Shown piece after piece: positions 1 through 7,468 of a stretch of DNA of 23,565 nt; positions within the stretch are counted from its first letter, which is position 1, and each line of letters begins with the position of its first letter. This DNA comes from DASZCR01 sp035942915 (GTDB taxonomy: Bacteria; Acidobacteriota; Blastocatellia; Pyrinomonadales; Pyrinomonadaceae), in contig DASZCR010000176.1 in NCBI GenBank assembly GCA_035942915.1, positions 1 to 23,565 of the forward strand. The letters are read 5' to 3'. Under the pieces are notes generated by a model, which worked only from the letters and a program-made list of their open reading frames with translations, ran no database searches and had not been told where the DNA came from. The position numbers and the translations under genes are program-made.

Positions 1-1
1 G

Positions 2-625
2 TGGTGGTGGGAGGTCGAGTACGATAACCGCAATCCGAGTTTGAACGTGACGACGGCGAACGAGATACACATCCCCGTCGGCCGTCCCGTCTTCTTCCGG
101 CTCACGTCGAACGATGTCATCCACAGCTTCTGGGTGCCGAACCTGCACGGCAAGACAGACCTCATCCCCGGACGTGAGACGACGACGTGGCTGCGCGCCG
201 ACCGCGCCGGAACGTTTCGCGGACAGTGCGCGGAGTTCTGCGGACACCAGCACGCGCACATGGCTCTGACGGTCGTCGCCGAAGCGCCCGAACAGTTTCA
301 GGCATGGTACGACGCGCAACTGAAACCGGCGCGCGAGCCTGCCACTCCGGCCGAGGCGCGCGGGCGCGAAGTCTTCCTTACGTCGCCGTGCGTGATGTGC
401 CACAAGATTCAGGGAACGGACGCGGGCGGCAACGCAGGCCCAGACCTGACGCATCTGGCGAGCCGCCCGACGCTCGCCGCCGGGACGCTTGAGAACACGC
501 GCGGGCATTTGGCCGGTTGGGTCGTCGATTCGCAGAAGATAAAGCCCGGCAATCGCATGCCGCCGAACAACATCGAGCCGGACGACCTGCAAGCCTTGCT
601 CGACTATCTGCAAAGTCTGAAATAG
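2..625 (+). CDS. coxB: Cytochrome c oxidase subunit II with fused cytochrome c domain (5' partial)
   Basis: This is the C-terminal part of the CuA subunit of a caa3-type oxidase, which passes electrons from cytochrome c to subunit I at the outer face of the membrane. The reading frame is open from base 2, so the gene enters from outside the window and its membrane segments are missing. The cupredoxin domain carries the CuA ligand motif CAEFCGHQHAHM (C-x3-C-x3-H-x2-M). It is followed by a class I cytochrome c domain with the haem site CVMCH and a likely methionine ligand in NRMPP. This fused domain defines the caa3 type. The stop lies 15 bases before coxA, so the two genes are surely co-transcribed. 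The fused haem domain resembles the separate cytochrome c lipoprotein at 4781-5197 (shared GPDLT and ASR). Confidence 0.96.
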   Translation, partial: WWWEVEYDNRNPSLNVTTANEIHIPVGRPVFFRLTSNDVIHSFWVPNLHGKTDLIPGRETTTWLRADRAGTFRGQCAEFCGHQHAHMALTVVAEAPEQFQAWYDAQLKPAREPATPAEARGREVFLTSPCVMCHKIQGTDAGGNAGPDLTHLASRPTLAAGTLENTRGHLAGWVVDSQKIKPGNRMPPNNIEPDDLQALLDYLQSLK

Positions 626-640
626 CGCGGAGGTGCGCCG

Positions 641-2749
641 TTGCCACGACGCGAAGAGAAAGAGAGGCGGAAGCGCGTGCGGCCGAACGAGAGGCGGCCG
701 GATGACCGCGCCTTAATCGGCGAGACGCGCGACGCTTCGACGTTGCCGCCTCAACCGCCGCCGCCGGATGCGGGCGCTCCACTGGCCGACGCAGTGCTCG
801 CAGAAGAGCTGGTCGATGAGCGTGAGCGTGCGGCGCTCGCCGAGACGTGGAGCGACCCTCCCGGCTTCTGGGGACAGATTGCCAGCGTCAATCACAAGAC
901 GGTCGGGATGCGCTTTATCGTCACGGCCTTCGGCTTCTTCATCCTCGGCGGCATCCTCGCCGTCCTGATGCGGATACAACTGGCGCGACCCGAAAACAAC
1001 TTCCTCGGCCCAGACCTCTACAACCAGATTTTCACCATGCACGGGACGACGATGATGTTCCTCTTCGCCGTGCCCATCATGGAGGCGATGGCCGTCTACC
1101 TCGTGCCTTTGATGTTGGGGACGCGCAACATCGCCTTCCCGCGCCTGAACGCTTACGGTTACTGGGTCTATCTCTTCGGCGGCCTCATGATTTACGTCGC
1201 CTTCATTCTCAACGTCGGGCCGGACGTGGGCTGGTTCTCATACCCGCCGCTGGCCGGGCCTGAATACTCGCCCGGCAAGCGCGCAGATTTCTGGGCGCAG
1301 CTCATCACGTTCACCGAAGTTGCCGCCCTCGTCGTCGCCACTGAACTCATCACGACCATCTTTAAGCTGCGCGCGCCGGGGATGAGCCTGAACCGGATTC
1401 CGCTCTACGTCTGGTCTGTGCTGGTGATGTCGTTCATGGTCTTCTTCGCCATGCCGACGGTGGCGCTGGCGAGCCTCTCTCTCATCCTCGACCGCCTCGT
1501 CGGCACACACTTCTTCAATCCGGCAGAGGGCGGCGACCCGCTGCTGTGGCAGCATCTCTTCTGGTTCTTCGGCCACCCGGAGGTCTACATCATCTTCATC
1601 CCGGCGACGGGTTTCGTCTCGGCCATCATCCCGACCTTCGTGCGCCGTCCCATCTTCGGCTACACGGCGCTCGTGCTGTCGCTCATCTCGACCGGCTTTA
1701 TCGGCTTCGGACTGTGGGTGCATCACATGTTCGCCGCAGGGCTGCCGCGACTCGGCGAGAGCTTCTTCACGGCGGCGACGATGATGATTGTGATTCCTTC
1801 GGGCGTGCAGATTTTCTGCTGGATAGCGACCATCTGGGCGGGGCGTCCCGTCTTCAAGACGCCGCTCCTCTTTGTCCTCGGTTTCTTTTTCACCTTCGTC
1901 CTCGGCGGCCTGACGGGCGTGATGCAGGCGAGCGTCCCCTTAGACCTACAGGTTCACGACACCTACTTCGTCGTCGCGCATTTCCATTACGTGCTTATCG
2001 GCGGCGCGGTCTTCCCGCTCTTCGGCGCGTTCTACTATTGGTTCCCGAAGTTCACGGGGCGGATGCTCTCGGAGGCGTGGGGCAAGCTCAACTTCTGGCT
2101 GATGTTTGTCGGCTTCAATCTCACCTTCTTCCCGCAACACCTGTTGGGGCTTCAGGGGATGCCGCGCCGCGTCTACACCTATCAGCCGGGACTTGGTTGG
2201 TCGGAGATGAATCTGCTGGCGAGCGCGGGCGGCGTGTTGCTGACGCTGGGCGTCCTCGTCTTCATCTTCAACGCCGTCAGGAGCCGGCGCACGGGGGCGC
2301 ACGCGGGCGATAACCCCTGGGGCGCGAGCACGCTCGAATGGGCGACCACGTCGCCGCCGCCGAACTACAACTTTCTCTACCTGCCGACCGTCGCAGGGCG
2401 CGAGGCGCTCTGGACGCAAAGCCCGGAGCAGCCGGTCGTGACGGGCTTACGCAGCGACGTGCGACAGGTGCTCGTGACGAAGATGCTCGACGCCGAGCCA
2501 GACCACATCGAGCAGTTCCCACAGCCGACCCTCTGGCCGTTCTGGGCGGCCGTAGCGACGACGGCGCTCTTCATCGGCTCGATATTTACGCCTTGGGCTG
2601 TCGTCTGGGGCGCGATACCCGTCGGCGTGACGCTGACGGGATGGTTCTGGCCGAAGCGCCGACAGGCGGAGGAGCGCCCGCCCGAAGAGGTCACGGAGAA
2701 GGCGAGCGGCGAGCAGGCGGCGGCGGGCCTGCGGGAGCAGACGACATGA
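641..2749 (+). CDS. coxA: Cytochrome c oxidase subunit I
   Basis: Catalytic haem-copper subunit that reduces O2 to water and pumps protons. The chosen TTG start (702 aa) has a good ribosome site, GCGGAGG, about 8 bases upstream. The N-terminal ~65 residues are a charged, proline-rich extension before the conserved core. Visible ligands and channel motifs are the haem histidine in TMHGTTMMF, the CuB histidine and tyrosine in FFGHPEVYI, the CuB pair in WVHHMF, and the haem a3/haem a histidines in VAHFHYVL. The glutamate in GHPEV points to the A1 (D-channel glutamate) type. After the usual 12 helices there is a loop and about two further hydrophobic segments near the C-terminus, as in fused or long caa3 subunits. 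The stop overlaps the start of coxC as ATGA. Confidence 0.97.
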   Translation: MPRREEKERRKRVRPNERRPDDRALIGETRDASTLPPQPPPPDAGAPLADAVLAEELVDERERAALAETWSDPPGFWGQIASVNHKTVGMRFIVTAFGFFILGGILAVLMRIQLARPENNFLGPDLYNQIFTMHGTTMMFLFAVPIMEAMAVYLVPLMLGTRNIAFPRLNAYGYWVYLFGGLMIYVAFILNVGPDVGWFSYPPLAGPEYSPGKRADFWAQLITFTEVAALVVATELITTIFKLRAPGMSLNRIPLYVWSVLVMSFMVFFAMPTVALASLSLILDRLVGTHFFNPAEGGDPLLWQHLFWFFGHPEVYIIFIPATGFVSAIIPTFVRRPIFGYTALVLSLISTGFIGFGLWVHHMFAAGLPRLGESFFTAATMMIVIPSGVQIFCWIATIWAGRPVFKTPLLFVLGFFFTFVLGGLTGVMQASVPLDLQVHDTYFVVAHFHYVLIGGAVFPLFGAFYYWFPKFTGRMLSEAWGKLNFWLMFVGFNLTFFPQHLLGLQGMPRRVYTYQPGLGWSEMNLLASAGGVLLTLGVLVFIFNAVRSRRTGAHAGDNPWGASTLEWATTSPPPNYNFLYLPTVAGREALWTQSPEQPVVTGLRSDVRQVLVTKMLDAEPDHIEQFPQPTLWPFWAAVATTALFIGSIFTPWAVVWGAIPVGVTLTGWFWPKRRQAEERPPEEVTEKASGEQAAAGLREQTT

Positions 2750-3351
2750 GCGCGCGACGCACCATCGACGTGTCGGAGTTGCCGACCTACGCCTTCGGCC
2801 ACCGCGCGCTGACGTGGTGGGCGACATGGAGCCTGATTCTCATGGAGGGCACGATGCTCGGCGTGCTCTTGATAAGCTATTTCTATCTCCGCGTCGCCGT
2901 TCCTGACTGGCCGCCCGGTCAGACGCCACCGCCCGACTTGCTGTGGGGCACGCTCAATACGGTTATCCTGCTCGCAAGTTGCGTCCCGAACCATCTTGCC
3001 AAGAAGGCTGCGGAGCGGCTCGACCTGCGCGGCGTCAGAATCTGGTTGATTGTGACGTTCGCCTGCGCCGTCGCTTTCGCCGTCCTGCGCGTCTTCGAGT
3101 TTCGCACGCTCAACTGCAAGTGGGACGAGAACGCCTACGGCTCAATCGTCTGGTTGAACCTCGGCTTTCACACGGCGCACCTGCTGACCGACATCTGGGA
3201 CAGCGTCGTTCTCATCGCCTTGATGTTCATCGGCCCAATCGAGGGCAAACGCTTCGTAGATGTTTCCGAAAACAGCATCTATTGGTACTTCGTCATCGTC
3301 ATCTGGCTGCCGCTCTACGCGGTCATCTACCTTGCGCCGCGCTGGCTCTAA
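2746..3351 (+). CDS. coxC: Cytochrome c oxidase subunit III
   Basis: Integral membrane subunit of 201 aa that stabilises the oxidase core. The ATG at 2746 overlaps the coxA stop by 4 nt, which fits translational coupling and rules out the longer upstream frame. About five hydrophobic helices are visible, fitting the short five-helix form of subunit III found in caa3-type enzymes. Conserved features include the early glutamate in LMEGTMLG and the HTAHLLTD stretch in the fourth helix. It belongs to the operon with coxB and coxA. The assignment rests on helix pattern, these motifs and gene order. Confidence 0.93.
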   Translation: MSARRTIDVSELPTYAFGHRALTWWATWSLILMEGTMLGVLLISYFYLRVAVPDWPPGQTPPPDLLWGTLNTVILLASCVPNHLAKKAAERLDLRGVRIWLIVTFACAVAFAVLRVFEFRTLNCKWDENAYGSIVWLNLGFHTAHLLTDIWDSVVLIALMFIGPIEGKRFVDVSENSIYWYFVIVIWLPLYAVIYLAPRWL

Positions 3352-3368
3352 GACGGGAGTGTGAAGTG

Positions 3369-3755
3369 ATGAGCGAAGCGGATGCGGAGAGTGCGAGAGA
3401 GTTCAAGGAGGGCGCGGGGGCGGGCGCGCTGTGGGCGGGCTTGGTCGTCGCGCCTCTGACGACGCTCGTTCAGCAGACGACGAGTTATGCGCTCGTGCAT
3501 CAGGCTTGTCGGACGGGGCAGGAGTGGTCGCTGCATGTGGCGTCGGTCGTCGCGCTGCTGCTGGTCTGCGGGTGCGCGCTGCTATCTTGGCGCAGTTGGC
3601 GGCGGGCGGGCGCGGGAGCAGAGACGGAGGGCGCAGGTGTGCTCCCGCGCAGTCGCTTCATGGCGGTCGTCGGCCTCTTGATAAGCGCGCTCTCGGCGCT
3701 CGTCGTCATCGCGCAGTGGATTGCTGTTTTCGTCTACGCACCGTGCCAGAGATGA
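3369..3755 (+). CDS. Small membrane protein of the oxidase operon, unknown function
   Basis: A 128-aa protein starting at ATG 3369, 17 bases after the coxC stop. It has an acidic N-terminus followed by about three hydrophobic segments (near residues 20-40, 55-75 and 97-122), separated by a basic and then an acidic, glycine-rich loop (around 76-93). No catalytic or metal motif is evident. Its stop overlaps the ctaG start as ATGA. Small extra membrane proteins are common in oxidase operons, and a role in oxidase assembly or as an accessory subunit is inferred from position only. It does not clearly match subunit IV. Confidence 0.75.
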   Translation: MSEADAESAREFKEGAGAGALWAGLVVAPLTTLVQQTTSYALVHQACRTGQEWSLHVASVVALLLVCGCALLSWRSWRRAGAGAETEGAGVLPRSRFMAVVGLLISALSALVVIAQWIAVFVYAPCQR

Positions 3756-4762
3756 AGGCCGAAGGAAACAGGACAAAGCAGGGAGGCGCACGGCGCAGTT
3801 TTCGCTCGACGGGCGTCGCCTGTCTTTTAGCTTGTACCTTGTGCCTGTTCCCCTTCGCCTTCGCGTCAGCGCATGAGGGCAAGCCTCACCGTCCGTCTGA
3901 CCTGCTCTGGACATGGGGCTTAGACCCGCTGGTGATAGTCTGCCTCGTGCTGTCGGGTTGGCTCTACGCGCGCGGCGTGCGCAAACTGTGGCGCGCTGGA
4001 AGCGGGCGCGGGATTCGGCGTTGGGAGGTGTGGGTTTATGCGGCCGGATGGGCGACGCTCTTCGTCGCGCTCGTCTCGCCGCTGCACCCGTTGGGCGAGG
4101 TGCTCTTTTCGGCGCACATGACGCAGCACGAATTGCTGATGCTCGTCGCCGCGCCGCTCGTCGTTCTGGGTCGGCCGCTCGTGGCTTTCCTGTGGGCGCT
4201 GCCGCTTCGCTGGGCGCGAAGGGTCGGCGGATGGAGCAGGGCGAAGTGGTTTGCGCGCGCGTGGGCATCTGTCACGAACCCGCTCGCCGCGTGGGTCATC
4301 CACGCCGCTGCGCTATGGGTCTGGCACATTCCGCTGCTCTTCGAGGCGACGCTCAAAAGCGACCTCGTACACACGGCGCAGCACATCTGTTTCCTCGGCT
4401 CGGCGCTGCTCTTCTGGTGGGCGCTCATTCACGGAGCGCAAGGGCTGACAGGCTACGGCGCGGCCGTGCTCTACCTGTTCACGACTTCCGTGCATAGCGG
4501 AGTTCTCGGCGCGCTCATCACGTTCGCGCGGGGCGTGCTCTATGCTCCCTACGCGGAGACGACCGTTTCGTGGGGACTGACCGCGCTCGAAGACCAACAG
4601 CTCGGCGGCCTCATCATGTGGATACCGGCCGGGGTCGTCTACATCATCGCGGGGCTGGCGTTGTGCGCGGGCTGGATGCGCGAGTCGGAGCGCAGGGTCT
4701 TGAAGAATGAGACGCACGCACTTTCGTATCGCTCGGAGGCGGCGACGGGCTTCGACGCCTGA
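3752..4762 (+). CDS. ctaG: CtaG-type cytochrome c oxidase assembly protein (Caa3_CtaG family)
   Basis: A 336-aa multi-pass membrane protein of the family linked to caa3 oxidase assembly in Bacillus. It begins with a basic region and a signal-peptide-like hydrophobic stretch ending in FASAHEG. About seven helices follow, with the family's histidine-rich segments HMTQHELLML, HAAALWVWHIPLL and HTAQHICFLG, then TTSVHSGVLG and ALEDQQLGGLIMWIP. These histidines are candidate copper ligands. The start overlaps the preceding stop by 4 nt. Oddly, the first ~35 codons lie inside a heptamer-periodic inverted repeat (3754-3859) that also supplies the hydrophobic core of the signal peptide, with codons such as TTA that are rare in the neighbours. 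Confidence 0.92.
   Translation: MKAEGNRTKQGGARRSFRSTGVACLLACTLCLFPFAFASAHEGKPHRPSDLLWTWGLDPLVIVCLVLSGWLYARGVRKLWRAGSGRGIRRWEVWVYAAGWATLFVALVSPLHPLGEVLFSAHMTQHELLMLVAAPLVVLGRPLVAFLWALPLRWARRVGGWSRAKWFARAWASVTNPLAAWVIHAAALWVWHIPLLFEATLKSDLVHTAQHICFLGSALLFWWALIHGAQGLTGYGAAVLYLFTTSVHSGVLGALITFARGVLYAPYAETTVSWGLTALEDQQLGGLIMWIPAGVVYIIAGLALCAGWMRESERRVLKNETHALSYRSEAATGFDA
3754..3859. repeat. Heptamer-periodic inverted repeat inside the 5' end of ctaG
   Basis: Left arm 3754-3788 and right arm 3818-3859 can each be parsed in 7-base units (left GAAGGCC, GAAGGAA; right TTTTAGC, TTGTACC, TTGTGCC). The stretch 3755-3772 is nearly the reverse complement of 3844-3861, with two single-base offsets. The right arm shares 19 of 23 bases (3824-3846) with 5269-5291 in the beta-propeller gene, and both are read in the same frame. 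This is a member of the repeat family described in the findings. Confidence 0.6.
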
Positions 4763-4780
4763 GAAGTTTTAAGAGGACTA

Positions 4781-5197
4781 ATGACGGACGTGCGAGCGTT
4801 GACGAACAGACTCGGACGGGGCGCGACGTGGCTGCTCGCGTCGGCGCTCGTCTGCGTCTTGACAGCCTGCGGCGGCAGTAGCGCAACCGAACGCGCGGCT
4901 TCCGAGATGACGGGCGGCGGCGTGCCCTCGCGCGGTCGCGCGAAGATAAGCAAATATGGCTGTCACACTTGCCACACCATTCCCGGCGTCGTTGGCGCAG
5001 ATTCGCTCGTCGGCCCAGACCTGACGCGCGTGGCGAGCCGCACCTACATCGCAGGCGTCCTGACGAACTCGCCGGAGCACATGATGCGCTGGATACGCGA
5101 CCCGCGCGGCGTTGACCAACTGACGGCCATGCCCAATCTCGGCGTCTCCGCAGAGGACGCGCGCGACATCGCCAGCTACCTCTACACACTGAAGTGA
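4781..5197 (+). CDS. Class I cytochrome c lipoprotein of the oxidase operon
   Basis: A 138-aa c-type cytochrome anchored as a lipoprotein. The N-terminus has a basic start, a hydrophobic core and a lipobox LTAC with the acylated cysteine at about residue 30. The haem site is CHTCH at 61-65, and the likely axial methionine is in AMPNLG (about 117). The ribosome site AAGAGGA sits just before the ATG. It has the same fold as the haem domain of CoxB (GPDLT, ASR, SYLYTLK against DYLQSLK), so it looks like a paralogue. It could be a membrane-bound electron donor to the oxidase or carry electrons from the downstream beta-propeller gene product. The stop overlaps the next start as GTGA. Confidence 0.9.
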   Translation: MTDVRALTNRLGRGATWLLASALVCVLTACGGSSATERAASEMTGGGVPSRGRAKISKYGCHTCHTIPGVVGADSLVGPDLTRVASRTYIAGVLTNSPEHMMRWIRDPRGVDQLTAMPNLGVSAEDARDIASYLYTLK

Positions 5198-6252
5198 AAG
5201 GCACAAGGCACATAGCACAGGGCAGGGTTGAAGTTGAAAGGGACGCTCCCTCTCGGCTTCAACTGTGCCTTTTAACTTTGACCCTGTGCCTCCTGTCTGG
5301 TGCGCTTCCGGCCTGCAACGCCAGACCGCGCGGCGCGCTCGCCTACGTGACGAACGAACGCGGCGGGACGATTACCGTCATCGACACGACGACGGACGAG
5401 GTCGTCTCAACCATCGAGGTCGGCGGGCGTCCGCGCGGCGTCCGCCTGAGTCCCGACGGCCAGCGCGTCTACGTCGCGCAGAGCACGCCTTCGGGCAAGC
5501 CCTATCGCGCAGAGGAGAACAAAATCGTCGCCGTCGATGCGTCAAGCGGACGTGTCCTTGCGCGCTACGACGTAGGCTCAGACCCCGAACAACTGGCCGT
5601 CAGCCGTGACGGCTCGCTCCTCTACGCCTCGAACGAGGACGCAGGCACGGCCTCCGTCACCGAAGTCGAGAGCGGCCGCCTCGTCGCCACGCTCGTCGTC
5701 GGCATCGAGCCTGAAGGCGTCACCATCAGCCCCGACGGGCGTTGGGTCTACGTGACGGCCGAGACGAGCAACACCGTCTCCGTCATCGACACGCGCGAGA
5801 ATCGCGTGGTCGAGACTTTTCTTGTTGACTCGCGCCCGCGCGACACGGCCTTCTCGCCCGACGGCCAGCGCGCCTACGTCACGACCGAAATCGGCCGTAC
5901 CGTCGCCGTCGTTGACACGGCGACGCACAAGGTCGTCCGCACCGTCCACCTTCCGCGCGCCGAGAACGTCAAGCCGATGGGCGTCGTCGTCTCGCCCGAC
6001 GGCCGCAGGCTCTACGTGGCGACGGGCAGAGGCAACACCGTCGTCGTCCTCGACGCGGAGAGCTTCGAGGTCATCGCCAACGTCGGCGTCGGTCAACGCG
6101 TCTGGGGTCTGGCGCTCACGTCCGACGGCCGGAAACTCTACGCCGCCAACGGCCTCTCCAACGACGTGTCAGTGATAGACACAACCGCGAACCGCGTCGT
6201 CAAGAGCATCAAGGCGGGCGACGGCCCCTGGGGCATCGCCATCGAACACTGA
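5194..6252 (+). CDS. YVTN-family beta-propeller lipoprotein
   Basis: A 352-aa protein starting with GTG that overlaps the cytochrome stop by 4 nt. A signal sequence ends in the lipobox LPAC (Cys about 41). The rest is about seven repeats of roughly 42-45 residues with the motifs YVTN, TVSVIDT, RPRGV and SPDGRRLYV, typical of YVTN/WD-like seven-bladed propellers. Some family members bind haem d1, PQQ or nucleic acid, but no such site is evident here. Its place at the end of the oxidase operon next to a cytochrome c suggests a periplasmic scaffold or redox partner, which is inference. The first ~35 codons are made of a heptamer-periodic repeat. Confidence 0.9.
   Translation: MKGTRHIAQGRVEVERDAPSRLQLCLLTLTLCLLSGALPACNARPRGALAYVTNERGGTITVIDTTTDEVVSTIEVGGRPRGVRLSPDGQRVYVAQSTPSGKPYRAEENKIVAVDASSGRVLARYDVGSDPEQLAVSRDGSLLYASNEDAGTASVTEVESGRLVATLVVGIEPEGVTISPDGRWVYVTAETSNTVSVIDTRENRVVETFLVDSRPRDTAFSPDGQRAYVTTEIGRTVAVVDTATHKVVRTVHLPRAENVKPMGVVVSPDGRRLYVATGRGNTVVVLDAESFEVIANVGVGQRVWGLALTSDGRKLYAANGLSNDVSVIDTTANRVVKSIKAGDGPWGIAIEH
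5200..5297. repeat. Heptamer-periodic inverted repeat inside the 5' end of the beta-propeller gene
   Basis: The left side (5200-5241) reads in 7-base units such as GGCACAA, GGCACAT and AGCACAG. The right side (5263-5297) reads in units such as CTGTGCC, TTTTAAC, TTTGACC and CTGTGCC. Right-side units are reverse complements or near complements of left-side ones (CTGTGCC against GGCACAN). A perfect 7-bp stem, GTTGAAG/CTTCAAC, pairs 5227-5233 with 5257-5263. Translation of the right side gives the hydrophobic core of the lipoprotein signal. Confidence 0.6.
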
Positions 6253-6271
6253 TTGCGGCAGGAGAACGGAC

Positions 6272-6688
6272 ATGCTTAAAACCAGAAGCGCGGGCGGCAT
6301 AGTTCTCAACCCTGAAGGTCGTGTGCTCGTCGTCAGCCAGAAGGGGACGAGTTGGTCGCTGCCCAAAGGCCACATCGAAGAAGGCGAGAACGAGTTGGAA
6401 GCGGCGCGGAGAGAAATCTACGAGGAGTCAGGCATCAGCCATCTGGAATTGATTAAAGAACTGGGCAGCTATCAGAGATTCAAACTCGGCAGAGACGGGC
6501 GCGAAGACCACACGGAACTGAAGACCATCCACCTCTTCCTCTTCCGAACCAACGAAACGACGCTCCGACCCGTCGACCCCGACAACCCTGAAGCCCGCTG
6601 GCTCGACATCCAAGAGGCCGCCGAACTACTAACGCACCCACACGACAGAGACTTCTTCCGCCAATGCATCCCCATCATTCAAACCTGA
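6272..6688 (+). CDS. Nudix hydrolase
   Basis: A 138-aa single-domain Nudix protein that hydrolyses a nucleoside diphosphate linked to another group, with Mg2+ bound by the Nudix box. The box Gx5Ex7REUxEExGU is complete at residues 33-55 (G33, E39, REIYEESGI at 47-55). The short length and the opening AGGIVLNPEGRVLVV resemble the MutT/Ap4A-hydrolase group, but the substrate cannot be told from sequence. AGGAG sits 8 bases before the ATG. It lies 19 bases after the beta-propeller gene, so it may be read from the same transcript, but its function looks unrelated. It is the last gene before the tRNA-Leu island. Confidence 0.93.
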   Translation: MLKTRSAGGIVLNPEGRVLVVSQKGTSWSLPKGHIEEGENELEAARREIYEESGISHLELIKELGSYQRFKLGRDGREDHTELKTIHLFLFRTNETTLRPVDPDNPEARWLDIQEAAELLTHPHDRDFFRQCIPIIQT

Positions 6689-6719
6689 CGCGCCCGCACA
6701 CGAATTCTCTTGGGAGTTA

Positions 6720-6776
6720 ATGCCGGAGGTCGGACTCGAACCGACATGAGGAGTGAACCTCGCCAGATTTTGAGTC
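6720..6776 (-). repeat. Distal attachment repeat: tRNA-Leu 3' fragment
   Basis: These 57 bases are identical to 8507-8563. The copy holds the T arm, variable arm and anticodon loop of tRNA-Leu. From 6777 the sequence no longer matches, so the acceptor 5' strand, the D arm and most of the 5' side of the anticodon stem are absent. It cannot make a tRNA. It is read as the att site at the far end of the island. Confidence 0.85.
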
Positions 6777-6838
6777 CGCCGCTCGAATAGTCTAAGGTGA
6801 CCACGCACACACCACGTAGTTACGTTAGTGCAACGAAT

Positions 6839-6850
6839 TATACTGGGCGA
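6839..6850 (+). promoter_or_regulatory. Possible -10 box giving a leaderless transcript
   Basis: TATACT at 6839-6844 (5 of 6 matches to TATAAT) ends 5 bases before the ATG at 6850. No Shine-Dalgarno sequence is visible. Initiation about 6-7 bases downstream of the box would place the mRNA start on or next to the start codon. The -35 region is poor, so this is tentative. Confidence 0.3.
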
Positions 6851-7413
6851 TGAGCAGCCAAGAACTAATAGAGCTAATGACACACCGAAGGGGAGGGCAG
6901 AGGGTTGTCCCTTTAGCTGTTTTCACGCCCAATGAGAATTATATTGTAGCGGTATATCAAGGAAGCCTAAGCCCGTACGACATTCTTATAAAGTATAGGC
7001 AGAGAACTAAAGATAACAGATGGTCTTACATCCGTACCCCAAAGCACATACATTGGGCGGCGGATATGCTAACCAAAACTTATTCTAATCGAGAATTAAC
7101 CGGACAGTTTTTAGACTTCCTCATTAGAATTTGGTCGCAGACCGTATCTATCAAGACGGAAGAGGCACGGGCTGAGGCACTCAACATAGACCTTTTACTA
7201 AACGTTCACCTTCAAGAAGTTGAGAGATACAAGGAACTTGATGAGTATGGAGAGTATCGTATTGAATTTTTGATACTGCTGGCGAAACTTCTAATGATTC
7301 AGGAGAAAACCAATCGTGAGGATGCTTACATGTTTGGCAGGCTTCTGCAAAAGTTAAGGGAAGGGAACGACATTTTTTCTATAATTTCTACGGCAACCTT
7401 GACCCGTCGTTAG
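6850..7413 (+). CDS. Unknown 187-aa island protein paired with a Dam-type methylase
   Basis: I do not recognise this family. The protein is soluble and has no signal or membrane segment. The first ~65 residues look like an alpha/beta region with short strands (VVPLAVFTPNENYIVAVYQG, then YDILIKYRQR) and a conserved-looking IRTPKHIHWA at 61-70. The remainder (70-187) is mostly helical and ends in a basic TRR. A short charged stretch (QEVERYKELDEYGEY) precedes a leucine-rich helix. No complete PD-(D/E)XK, HNH or GIY-YIG nuclease motif and no recombinase motif is evident. The gene is AT-rich and lies in the tRNA-Leu island, 55 bases from and convergent with the methylase. A partner role with the methylase, as restriction, control or targeting protein, is inferred from position only. 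Confidence 0.8.
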   Translation: MSSQELIELMTHRRGGQRVVPLAVFTPNENYIVAVYQGSLSPYDILIKYRQRTKDNRWSYIRTPKHIHWAADMLTKTYSNRELTGQFLDFLIRIWSQTVSIKTEEARAEALNIDLLLNVHLQEVERYKELDEYGEYRIEFLILLAKLLMIQEKTNREDAYMFGRLLQKLREGNDIFSIISTATLTRR

Positions 7414-7468
7414 CAGCCTTGGATGACGAGGCCGCCTCATATTTCGCTACTAGTTAACGGCAACAAGC

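Noticed and set aside
2338..2745. Coding use of the frame upstream of coxC
   Set aside because: It overlaps the intact coxA 3' end. The ATGA overlap at 2746 is the natural start of coxC.
6721..6806. Second tRNA-Leu gene
   Set aside because: Only the 3' part matches. The acceptor 5' strand and D arm are missing and the anticodon stem cannot form, so it is the displaced att fragment.
6850..7413. Restriction nuclease or integrase identity for the 187-aa protein
   Set aside because: No complete PD-(D/E)XK, HNH, GIY-YIG or tyrosine-recombinase residue set could be traced; position alone is not enough.
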